A stretch of 64,000 bases of DNA from Scolanthus callimorphus (lineage: Eukaryota; Cnidaria; Anthozoa; Actiniaria; Edwardsiidae), in assembly GCA_033964015.1 (NCBI GenBank), contig CM066920.1, positions 10,941,912-11,005,911 on the forward strand, given 5' to 3'. A program made the translations under genes and the position numbers. The notes beneath the pieces were generated by a model, which did not search any database, had not been told where the DNA came from, and saw only the letters and a program-made list of their open reading frames with translations. Positions 13,701 through 25,700 of the stretch are shown here, one piece after another. How positions within the stretch are numbered: position 1 is the stretch's first letter; the number at the start of each line of letters is the position of its first letter.

Positions 13701-16700
13701 AGTAGTCCATAACAAGGTCAACTAAACGTAAGTCAGGCATGTCTTAGTTTCGAGGTCAATATCATAGTAGTCCATAACAAGGTCAACAAAAGGTAAGTAA
13801 GGCATGTCTTAGTTTCGGGTCAATGCCATAGTAGTCTCTAACAAGGTCAATAAAAGTAAGGCATGTCTTAGTTTCTAGGTCAATATCATAGTAGTCCATA
13901 ACAAGGTCAAGAAAAGTACGACATGTCTTAGTTTTTAGGTCAATGTTGATCAATATCATAATAGTCGTTCACAAGGTCAATGAAAGTAAGTAAGGCATGT
14001 CTTAGTTTTGAGGTCAATGCCATAGTAGTCTCTATCTAACAAGGTCAAGAAAAGTAAGGCATGTCTCAGTTTCTAGGTCAAAGTCATATACATACCTATA
14101 TCTGTTTCCATCAGAAGAATCTCCGCTTGACCTTGTATTCCTCTCAGCGCGAGTCTCGGTGTCAACGTTTTTGGTGTATGTTGCTTGAGAAACTCAAGCC
14201 AAGTATTTGGGTATCACATTGGTCTTACCTCAGTGTGATGGTGCGTCAACATGTCATGGTCCTTCATAAGTTGTTTCTTTGGTTTTACTCACAAGTCGTG
14301 AGTATTTACAAGGCGGGGTCGTGAGTAATTAAAAGGGGCATATCAACTCCTGATCCATATTGAGTTTGATGAATATGCCATTAGTGCGTTCCACAACGAA
14401 ACAAAATTCATCAGCCAAATCAGTAGATTATAAAATAATTTTACATTAATTGCCCGGCTTGATTCCCTCACAATGCCATATTCCAACAAACTAGAAACCT
14501 AAATTGGAATTCTAGAACGTTTGATCTAACGTTCTTACCGACACAATACGTTCCATTTCCTGAGTAGCCGTTTTTGCAGGTGCAGTGGAAAGATCCCTTG
14601 GTGTTGTTACAATATCCGTCCACGTGGCAGTCATGTGCGTAGTGACTGTGAATTGAACCCAGCGTATTTCGCTCACATTCGTTGATATCTGGAAATATAT
14701 AGAAGATATTTCACGGCGTGAAGATATGAGATTTATTTTCGAGTGGCAAGAACAATATTTTACGAATGAGCGCAGCGAATGAGTAAAATCTTGTTTTTTG
14801 ACACGAGAAAATAAAACTCATATCTTCATTCACCGTGTAATTATCTTTTTATTATATAGACAAACCAGAAAAAATCATTCCAAATTGATTTCCAAGCACT
14901 TTTGTTTTGACCGATATTCTCACTAGTGAGGATATGGAAAATATGCCACACAGGTCCCGGATGTAGCTTTCCAGTAAAGCACTCGTGTCTATATAATAAA
15001 ATGAAATAATGAATGAGAACTTGAGCTGATAAAGCGCAAATACGAACATGTAATCAACGTTTCAAGTTGATAAGATCGAATATCATATCATTTTCAGAGT
15101 AGCTTTCCATTAGCTAGTTTCTTTTATTTGATAGTCCTGCACTATGCTTGGTTGGTCACTCTCTCGTCCTCCTGGGTTAACGTCCCTCTGGGCAATGAAG
15201 CAAAGGCAGCACCTCCAAGACCGTGAGTGTTGGCCTGGCCAAGGTTCAACCCACAACCTTCCACTCGTCAGACTGACACTCTCATCCGACCGGTACCCTA
15301 TCATCTGTGCTAGCCGCTTCTGAGTTAGCACAGCATACCCAAGCTATTGTCAAGGCCATGGGCTGAAGCACGGTGGATTTTCAGCCTTTTCTGTTCCAAA
15401 GACTGTGGAATTTAGAAGCCTCTGTTTGAATATCCCCTCCAGGTATTATCGGTATTGAGATTCGCTTTAATGGATCTCTTCTTCAAAATGAAACTTGCTT
15501 TATAATCTGTTTGTACACACCTACTTGAGAAAAGGTTGCACCGTCATAACTGTATGTTGTTGCCCGTGATGCGTCATGGGAAAAACTAAGAAGAACGAAA
15601 CTCTCGCATGACCAGGGAAGACGCCTTTCATCATTTTCTCCACTCCAGACCCATTGATGCAGTGGAGTTGGGTTCCTAGTATCCCTTTCTTGACATTCAT
15701 GATAATTTTCCAATGGCTCCTCTAACGCATTTTTCCAGTTTTGGTTTGACATTAATATGGTTACTGTATTGGATGGATGTGAACAAATGCTTCTGCACAT
15801 TTAAATAGCTTACCAACACATGTTACACCATCTCCTGAAAAACCTGTAAGACACGTGCAGTAGAACGACCCCTTGGTGTTGCTGCAGTTGGAATCCGCGT
15901 GACAGTTGTGGGTTCCTTTGATACATTCGTCGATATCTGCACAAATGATATTCAATATATAAATAACAATTATATTATAACTAATATTATAATAATCATA
16001 ATGTTTAGAAAATAACTGTTCAGTTTGAATGCTCACTGTTAAGTTTTAAGAATTTTACCATTCATGTTGAACCTTGCATGAAGCAGATAGGGACCTTATC
16101 ATCCATACATACCTTGACAAAAACTCCGTTTCCAGCGTATCCAGTGTTACAAGCACACGCGAACGAGCCATCTGTATTAATGCACGTTCCATCTGCGTGA
16201 CAGTTATGGGCTCCACTTGTGCATTCATTGATATCTGGGACACAAACCAAATATTAATACACGCAAGCAAGGTTGGCTCCACGCTAAGGCGTTACGGTCG
16301 CCGTCGTGTGGTCCAGGGTTGGGAGTTTTTTTTTCTGTTGGAGTCGGGATTGTTCGTGGTTTATATTGTGGCTGAGTTTAGTTCTTCGTGTATCCTTATA
16401 ACATCCATTATTCATTGGATAACCATCCAATCCCTGCTTTAAATTTTGACGTGAAACAACTGTATACCAAATACAGCACAGCAAGGTATCTCATACAGAA
16501 TACTAATAGGCCTATTAGTATCCTAAAAACATCTATTAGTATTCTGTATCAGCCTCGACTCGCTATTGTAAACCCCATAGAAATCAGTCGCGAATAATGT
16601 AATAGTACATAGCTATTTTCTTTTCTTGTAGAGGTCGTAATCGTCAACGCCATGTCGTCATACAATCATCCGTACCAATAATCATCGTCGTTTTTTGCTA

Positions 16701-19700
16701 ATGCACTAATATATAGATTTAGCCACTGGCTAAAAGCGGAGCTCCCAGTTACATATTTTTCTGTGATGGGGTCTTGGTTTACCTGTGTGGGGGCGCGCGG
16801 ACACGGACGCGCCAGCGATACCCAAATGGGAATACCGCTGAACCATGAAAAATGAAGTCGATCGTTATACCTGAGTTCTATTTTGAGCTATTGTATTCTT
16901 CCTGCGATACCTATGGTGCTCCGCTCTAAGGAGCTCCGCTAAAAAGAAATGGATCGAGCTTCGCGCGGGCTAGTTGTGTGATACCAAGTGTGATTACCAA
17001 GTCAAAATCAATGATGATCAACATCATCATTATCATCTGTATCATCTCATCAGCTACCAGCGTGTTTGTGATAAGTTTCGTATCCAAATACAATGTTTTC
17101 ATTTTTATTGACAACATGATGAATAAAATGCACCAAAGTATCATAACCATCATCAATGATAGAGATCACTTACCTACGCAACTGACACCATCTCCTGTGT
17201 ACACTGATATGCAGGTGCAAATAAAACTGCCGTGCGTGTTGGTGCAAGTGGCGTTACGATGGCAATTATTGCGGTGGGCCACTGAATTGGTCGTACATTC
17301 ATTGATGTCTGGAAAGAAAATATTGTTCGTAAAAAAAGCTCGGTGTGGGCCTATCTATTTCATCCGACGGCGAGCGACAAATTGGATAAAATGATTGCTT
17401 CTTTTGTAATGAATGTCATACTTCGCGCCGTATCGCTCGTGTTTTACCTTCCTGACAAATAATGTCCGTTTTTTCTCTTCAAGTAACCGTTAAATTCCGA
17501 AAAAAGGCCCACGGTCTGTATTTTCTAATTGATCTTTTAATGGGGGTGGGGGCTATATACGGGGGATCCTCAATCTCGTTCCCAGAGCTACTCTGTTGTT
17601 TGTAGTGGGCTCAATGTTAGGGATTCTGATTTGTCAATATTACCACTCGCCATTTTGAAATTCCACTAACTGACAATAACCTATTATTTACTATGCTGAT
17701 ATAGCAAGACTGAGACCATTAACTTCATTGGAGCCTTCTGTCCAATTATAAGACCCCTTGGTCTATTTTCGCAGGAGATATTTTTGGTTTTCTTTTGTGT
17801 CAGGACTGGGATGCTTTATTCAAGTGTTTATAAATGGGGAGGTTTTTCAGAATTTAACAGTACTGTCAGGCTCTAGGACTATACTAATGGACATTATACA
17901 ATAGGATGAGGACCCATACCTGTACAATTAAGGCCGCTGCCAAGAAATCCTGTTTTACAGCGACAGTAAAACTCTGTTCTGGTGTCGATACAGTTAGCGT
18001 CCTTGTGGCAGTTGTCCAAGTTAAGGTTACACTCGTTGAATTCTTAGAATAAAGAGAACAGGAAACGCGGCTAAATGGGAGACAACTACGCTCCGCATTT
18101 AGCCGCTAAAGATACAAGACAAAGAAGAGAATAAAGAAATGAGTAAGAACAAGGAAAATGGATAGAAAGTTCAAGCATAAGGGCGAAAACGTTCAAAGGC
18201 GAAAATGTTCAAGGTCGAAATTGTAGTAGAAATGATAAGGTTAGACGAACACAAGATTGAAGAAGTAGCAAGGCACGATAAAACAGACGTCAAGCTGGAA
18301 GGGTGTTCATCAATTACGAGAACAAAGTTTGAAGCAAAGAAGGAAAAGAATAAAGAAAAGAGAGGTTTAAAGGGAGAGGTAGGAAAGAGGTGAAAAGGAA
18401 GAAAGATAACAGAAGCAGACGATGTAGAAAAAAAGGGGGAAACACAGCAGGAATACAAGAGCAAGAATATGAAGTACAAGAAAAAGACAAGATGATAAGA
18501 AGACGATACAAGGAAAAGGAAAAGTACCTCGGAGGTGGACACAATAAAGCAGGCAACATAAAGAGAACAGAAAGATTCGCACATAATACAAAGACCAACA
18601 CGACCGAATTCCATACAGAGACCTCAAAAGGAGACAGCACATCAGAAAAAAGGAAAAGAACCAATGAAAGGTTCATTGTACAGCCTGGAATTGCAAGTGA
18701 ATACTACCGAAATCACTAAACTGTTAGCACCCGTGACACAAACGGTCGACCGCTTTTTTATTTCGGTTCACTCACGTGACCATTTAATTTATCGAAATGG
18801 TCATGTTTCTGTACATTTCTAACATCAAAGGAAGGAAGGAAGGAATGGAAGAAGGCAAGGAAGCAAAGGAAGGAAGGAATGGAAGTAAGCAAGGAAGCAA
18901 AGGAAGCAAAAAAAGCAAAGAAAGCAAAGGAAGGAAGGAAGGAAGGAAGGAAGGAAGGAAGGAAGGAAGGAAGGAAGGAAAGGAAGCTACGGAATGGAAG
19001 CAAGGAAGGAAGGAAAGAAGCAAAGGAAGCATAGGAAACAAAGGAAGAAGGAAGGAAACAAAGGAAGCTAAGGAAGTGAAGAGGGAAGGAAGGAAGGAAA
19101 GCAAAGGAAACAAAGGAAGAAAGGAAGGAAAGGAAAGTGCGGAATGAAGGGAAGCAAAGGAAGAAAGGAAGGAAAGGAAAGGAAGGATGAATGGAAGCAA
19201 GGAAGAAAGGAAGCAAGGAATGAAAGAAGCAAAGGAAACAAAGGAAAGAAGGAACGAAACAAAGGAAGCAAAGGAGAAAGGAAGCGAAGGAAGAAAACAA
19301 AGGAAATAAAGGAAGCAAAGGAAAGAAGGAAGGAAACAAAGGAAGCTACGGAAGCAAAGGAAGAAAGCAAAGAAAACAAAGGAAGCAAAGGGAACAAAGG
19401 AAAGACGGAAGGAAACAAAGGAAGCAAATGAAGCAAATGAAGGAAATGAAGGAAGTGAAGAAAGAAGGAAGAAAGCAAAGGAAGCAAAGGAAGTGAGGAA
19501 GCCAGGAAGGAAGAAAGGAAGCAAGGAAGGAAGACAGGAAGGAAACAGAAGCAAGGAGTGAGCAAGGAAGGAAGCAAGGAAGGAAGCAAGGAGAAAGGAA
19601 GGAACGAAGCAAGGAAGGAAACGAAGCAAGGAAAGAAGAAAGCAAGGAAGGAAAAAAGCAAAGGAAGGAAAGATGCAAAGGAAGAAGGAAGCAAAGGAAG

Positions 19701-22700
19701 CAAGGAAGGAAGGAACGAAGCAAGGAAGGAAACGAAGCAAGGAAAGAAGAAAGCAAGGAAGGAAAAAAGCAAAGGAAGGAAAGATGCAAAGGAAGAAAGG
19801 AAGCAAGGAAGGAAGCAAGCAAGAAAGAAAGGAACAAGGAGGAAGCAAAGAGGAAGGTAGGAGCAAGGAAGGAAGGAAACAAGGAAGAAAGCAAGAAGGA
19901 AGAAAGCAAGGAAGGAAGCAAAGGAAGAAAAGAAGCAAAATAAGGAAGCAAGCAAGCAAGGGAGCAAGCAGTGAGGAAGCAAGAGGAAGGTAGGAAGCAA
20001 ACAAGGAAGCAAGCAAGCAAGGTAGGAAGGAAGGGAGGGAGGCAAGGAAGGAAGGAGCAAGAAAGGAAGGAAGGAAGCAAAGAAGGAAGGAGGGAGACAA
20101 GGAAGCAAGGAAGGAAAGGAAGAATAAAGGAAGGAATCAAGGAAGGAAGCAAGGAGGAAGCAAGGAAGGAAGGAGGGAGGCAAGGAAGGAAGGAAGCAAG
20201 TAAAGAAAGATAAATAAGGAGAGGAGAGAGTGATAAATGAAGAGACAAGGGAGGAAAGATAAATATGAAAATTACATATGGAAGGAAACTGTCATAGCGA
20301 GAACCTCAAAGAAGAAAAGTAATGTACAGTAATTTACAATGAAGAGGAAGGAAGGAAAGCAGGGAAGGAAACAAGGAAGGAAGCAAACAAGGAAGCAAGC
20401 AAGCAAGCAAAGAAGCAAGATAGGAAGGAAGGGAGGGAGGGAGGCAAGAAAGGAAGGGAGCAAGAAAGGCAGGAAGGAAGCAAAGAAGGAAGGAGGGAGA
20501 CAAGGAAGCAAGGAAGGAAAGGAAGAATAAAGGAAGGAACAAGGAAGGAAGCAAGGAAGGAAGCAAGGAAGGAAGGAAGGAAGGAGGGAGGCAAGGAAGG
20601 AAGGAAGCAAGTAAAGAAAGATAAATAAGGAGAGGAGAGAGTGATAAATGAAGAGACAAGGGAGGAAAGATAAATATGAAAATTACATATGGAAGGAAAC
20701 TGTCATAGCGAGAACCTCAAAGAAAGAAAAGAATTTACAGCAATTTACAATGATAGAAATGGAAATGGAAAAGAATGATTGTTATGAAGAGAGGATATAC
20801 AAAAAACTTAGAGTAGAGAAAGATAATCGAAGGAACACACAAAAGTGAGTAAAAAAAGCACGTCAAAGGTGAATCCTCTAAAGAGAATTTATAAAGAAAG
20901 ATTATTAGAAACACTTCAAGGTTCGTACTCAAACAGGTACTACCGTGGAAACATAACTTAATACCGTGGACTAAGGGAAAGACATTGATTTATGGCAACC
21001 GTGAAAAAGGTGATAAAAGAGAAAGTAGAGATTCGAGAATAAAGAATCGAGAATAAAACTGAGGTAGAAATTATGAAGTACAGCTAGGAACCACCAGGAA
21101 AGATTACTATGGACTACGAGAGAGACATTGATTTATGACAACCGTGAAAAAGATGACAAAAGAGAAGGTAGAGATTCGAGAATAAAGAATCGAGAATAAA
21201 ACGTCTAGAGGTAGAAATTATAAAGTACAACTAGGAACCACCAGGAAAGATTATCATGGACTACGAGAAAGACATCGATTTATGACAACCGTGAAAAAGA
21301 TGATAAAGTAGATATTCGAGAATAAAAGTGCTTGAGATAGAAATGATGAAGTACAACTAGAAACCACCAAGAGAAAGACGGACGAAGAGAAATACATTGT
21401 TTGAATTATGAAACTTTTGAGATGAAAGAGACAACAGCAAGACGTAGCGCGTACGTAACCACGTACCTTTGTACCAGGCACAGCTTTTGCCATCGCCGGT
21501 GTAAGAGATCTTACAAGTGCAAATGTAGGAACCAATCGTGTTTGCACATGTAGCGTTTGAATGGCATGATCCTGGCAGGAGGCACTCGTTGCGATCTAAA
21601 AAGAAGACAGAGTTATTCTCAGGTCAAACCACCAATGAGGATAGAGCGGATTTCATGACTGTAGTGATACCAATCGCCATTTCTGAACAAAACCTACAGT
21701 GATTTCAAAGTAAATGCAAATTACTCACGATTACTTACACCAATTTTGAACCTATAGGAGTGATTACAAATTACTCACGACAGTCATCCGAAATCTGCTC
21801 TATTTGTAGCCGAAGTGACTTACAGTTGTGTCCAGTAGTAATGTGGCAAAAGAGTCAATTATGACAAAATGTTCTGGCCAGTTTTGAAAAGCCCCAATCA
21901 TACACTTATTTTGTTTTCCTTCGATATTAGAAGATGGATACCGTGTAGAATCTCGGAATAACAATCTACAATCAAAGTTTTATACTTAATCTACCGAATT
22001 CATCAGAAAACATCGCACTGCATTCCCTAAATCAGCCGATGGAAATGGATTCTTTCTCTGACTCGGTATGTTGCTAGACTGCCAAAATGGCGGCTGGCTG
22101 AAGCTCTGTAAATGAAGTGTCGGAATGCCGAAAAAACTTGCAACTCTGGATCCAATTGGATGCTAGTCTAGGAATACAGTACTTTAAATATGAAGACATT
22201 TATTTCTGTCCTTCATCAAGGTGAAAACATGGGAGATGGACGCTCCTGGGTTATGGGCTTCTGCACTTACCGACTGCAGAATAGGTTGCATTAAATCCCT
22301 CGAACTCTCTATCAGCGTCTGTGCGAAAGCGGATTCTCATGGGACCAATGGTGTTCAGATCCGGAGGGATAAAGGACGAACAGAACCTGCCTTTAACGGG
22401 CGCATTAGCAGCGGTTCCTTCCTGGACCTGAAAGCAATAAGCACTTTGAGTACCTTACGTACAGTTGTTTTCTAGTCACTGTAAATTCGTTTCAAAGGCT
22501 GCACATCAAATACCTCTTCTGCGCCTCTTCTGATGGTCTAGGATCGATTCCCGGTCCAGGATCGATTTTCTTTCTGTTCGAGTCGTGATTGAGACAAGAT
22601 CATATTGTCGCTCGAACTTAGTTTACCCTGCGTGCAGACCTTTCTCCTGTGAGTCTTTTATCATGTCGTAGTCATTCACGTCTCTGTGTATTTCGTGTTT

Positions 22701-25700
22701 ACTGCCCGAGAGAAACTCGGGGCAGAATAACAACAAAAACAACGCGCACACCGAATCGCGAATAAATTAGGTCAACGTAAAAGAGAGACACAGTGGAAAA
22801 GCCTCTGCTAGCACGGTAAACTTAGTTCTACTGTGTTTCCTAATTTTTTCGGATGAGACAATAAACAGAGGTCTCGTCTGCCTTCCCTTCTACCCCTGTT
22901 AATTGTGGACGCTAAAGAACTCATTGCTCTCTTCGTAAGAGTAGGGGATTGTCTCCCGGTGCAATGGCCTGACTCTCGGAGGCATATATACTGTAAAACA
23001 GCCCTCATGATTGTAAGCTGCGCGGCTGCAATTTGCGCCATCTAATGCAGCCCGTTTAGTCTTCCAACCTCTCCTTGTCTAGCGGTCGTGTGTTTCGACC
23101 GCTTTGAGTGCCCTCACAATGAGGAGAAGACCCTTTCTTTTCTTTCTTTCTTTACCGTACAAACGCAACTAAAGTCGTAATAGTAGAATTCTTACACTGA
23201 GTCAGTTGCAACGAATCATGTAAACAAAAACAAAGCAAGCCCCAGTATAAGCCATTACATTCACTACCCGTCAGTATCAATATCTATCAATTAGAAATGG
23301 CTCAAGTCCAAGTTATATATTCGTAAGAAATCACATGAAATTCCTTCTTTTTCTTACCAAAAGGTAATCGAACGTGCAGTCCTGCTGCTCTTCCATTCTA
23401 AATTTGGAGAATTTCAAGGTGACTTTGTATCCCATTCCGAGATTTATAAGCCATAAGCATTCCTGGTTGTTGGGATATATGCCGGGATGATTTGGTGATG
23501 TGATGGTGCCACTGGTCGCATTTGTTGTGACATCACAAATACCTAAAGCATTAGAAAAACGTCACTAGCACAACATCAAGTAGCATAGTCCAGGGGAAGA
23601 CTAGGAGCGAGACCTCCCATATGCTCGACAGGTAAAATGAAATTCGCCTCTAAAGCCCTGGCTAAACTAGGACACGCAACATTGTAGCCGGAACATGTTT
23701 CCTTCATGTTTCCCTGTTTAGCCATGCGAGAAACATTGTTGCGCGCGACAAATTTTGTAGCCGGGACACAAAGAAATGTTGCTTTGCAAGACAAGAAACA
23801 TTTCATGTGTCCAAGACACGCGTGCGATGTTTCCTAGTTTAGCCACTCGAGGAAACATGCATGACACAAATGTTGCGCTACAAGTGCCCTAGTTTAGCCG
23901 TAGCTTAAGGGCTGGCGCAGGACGCAAGCTCAAAGCAAGTGTGAATAACAGCGACGTACGCACAAACGCAAGCCTAAAATCAACATTAATTTGTTTGCTT
24001 GCGCTTGCGTTCCCTTATTTCACACTATACGCAAGCACAAGCGCAAGGGAACGCAACGTCTCGTTTCTTGTGCTTGCGTCTGCGCTTGCGTTCTAGTGTG
24101 AACCACATAACGGAAATTAGTTTGAGTTTGACATCCTTGCGCTTGCGTCTGTGTCTGCGTTCCAGAGAGAACCAGCCTTAATTACAGTCAAACCGGATGT
24201 TCGTTTCCTCACAACTTTGCAACATTGCTGAACAACATTGCAATATTGATTATCAACTTGCTCGATCAATTTGCAAATGTGCCGAGGAGTTGCTAACTAA
24301 CGCCGAACAATTTCCTAGAAGGAAATCTACCAAGGTGCTCAGTTTTTCACCATTTGTATGATTTTGCTTTAGGAAATTCATAGGAAATTCTAGGAAATTA
24401 TTCAGCGCTAGTTAGCAACTTGCTCGACACGATTGCAAATTGATCGAGCAAGTTGATAATCATATTGCAATGTTGTTCAACAATGTTGCAAAGTTGTGAG
24501 GAAACGAACATCCAGTTTGACTGTAATAGAAAGGAATATGGACGTGGCTCTTATTCATTATGCCCCTAGGAGATAGCCAAGACAAGGCTGCGCTACAATT
24601 ACTTTGTCACATGATCAAACCCTAAACTGGAGGTCAGGTTTGTAGCTACTAAATAAGCAATTCAAGCTCGGAATAAACACGATTTTTCGGTTTTCAAGCG
24701 AATGAACTGTTGATAGCATTAGTGAATATTTTTTTAACCTTTAAAAGACAGGCCCTTGCGGCCCTGTGATCCGCGATTCCCGGTTCGGATAGAGAGATTT
24801 CTATTTTTGTTCCAGTCGAGATCGAGACTGGTTTATAGTTCTACCGATTCATAGACGTCTTAGTCTTTCGGATGTGGCAATAACTCAGGTCCCATCAAAG
24901 TTGATTATCGCTATGGGAGCTAGCTTTCGTTACGCGCTTACCCCGGAGAAGGTGCAAAAGTCTAACCGATACTGGAAGAATATCTCAAAGATAATACTTT
25001 TATTCAAATACCATGCGTTGGTCCGGCCGGGGCTTGAGCTCGTGCAGGGCCTTAACTGCGCCCGATACAGGCGTAAATACGGCTAAACATTTCATTTTAC
25101 GCCTAAGTCTAAAAAGTTATGCGTATTTTCAGTTGCTGCTGTGTTGTCCTAGTGGATTTAAGCCAAGATTTTTGATTAATTACACCTATAATGTTAGTAC
25201 AAGGCGTAAAGTTACGACTATGATTTTTTCTTAATTTCGAGCCCTGTAATGGCGCCGTAAAGTGAGATAACCGGGCAGCAGACGGCAGAGCGGAAATGAC
25301 ATTTCGTGATAATTTTTCTCCTTATTTTTTTTTCTAATATAGCTACGATATGACGCGCGCTCTGATTGGTCCAAATCTATGCTAAGTAATGGTCCCCCCT
25401 CGCTATATCATAAAAGCATTAGAGCACAACTTTCTATGACTTTATCGGCGATTAGAGCAATTGTGATGTTGGGAGAGACACTCGAAACGTTTTAAAATCA
25501 CTCGACTGCGGCTCGTGATTTCACAACGTTCTCGTGTCCCCACACATCACGCGTGCTCTATTACGCCGATAAAGTCATAGAAAGTTGTGCAGTTATATCT
25601 CAAACTTTTTTCTTGAAAAACATGTGTTTGCTTAATGTACCAGATTATTTTTACATAGCCTGCACAAAGCTGGTAAAAACATATTCAAGAAATATTCACT

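Larger units (their letters stand above)
10564..14538. other. 4-kb intron between EGF exons 6 and 7
   Basis: Non-coding. From about 12.2 kb onward it is mostly tandem repeats (12245-12450, 12655-13020, 13040-14090). From 10564 to 12240 no repeat family or gene is recognised. Confidence 0.75.
14689..15813. other. Intron between EGF exons 5 and 6
   Basis: Non-coding. Contains an inverted-repeat element (14702-15000) and a SINE-like repeat (about 15128-15360). From 15360 to 15813 nothing is recognised. Confidence 0.7.
16235..17173. other. Intron between EGF exons 3 and 4
   Basis: Non-coding. Holds a SINE-like fragment (16265-16440), a short perfect inverted repeat (16493-16549), and GC-richer unassigned repeat-like DNA around 16730-16960. 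Confidence 0.65.
18043..21466. other. 3.4-kb intron between EGF exons 1 and 2
   Basis: Non-coding and almost wholly repetitive: purine-rich DNA from 18300, a GGAA-type tract (18827-20752) and a 144-bp tandem repeat (20967-21350). Long Phe/Leu/Pro/Ser frames on the minus strand are translations of the repeat. Confidence 0.85.
22428..23357. other. Intron inside CUB2
   Basis: Non-coding. It holds SINE-like repeats (22510-22740, 22800-23050) and a TTTCTTTCTTTC stretch near 23135-23150. Confidence 0.65.

Noticed and set aside
18171..20659. Several long minus-strand frames (up to 438 codons) rich in Phe, Leu, Pro and Ser, and Lys/Glu/Gly frames on the plus strand
   Set aside because: They are direct translations of TTCC/GGAA low-complexity repeats; every frame of such DNA tends to stay open. 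No domains or splice logic.
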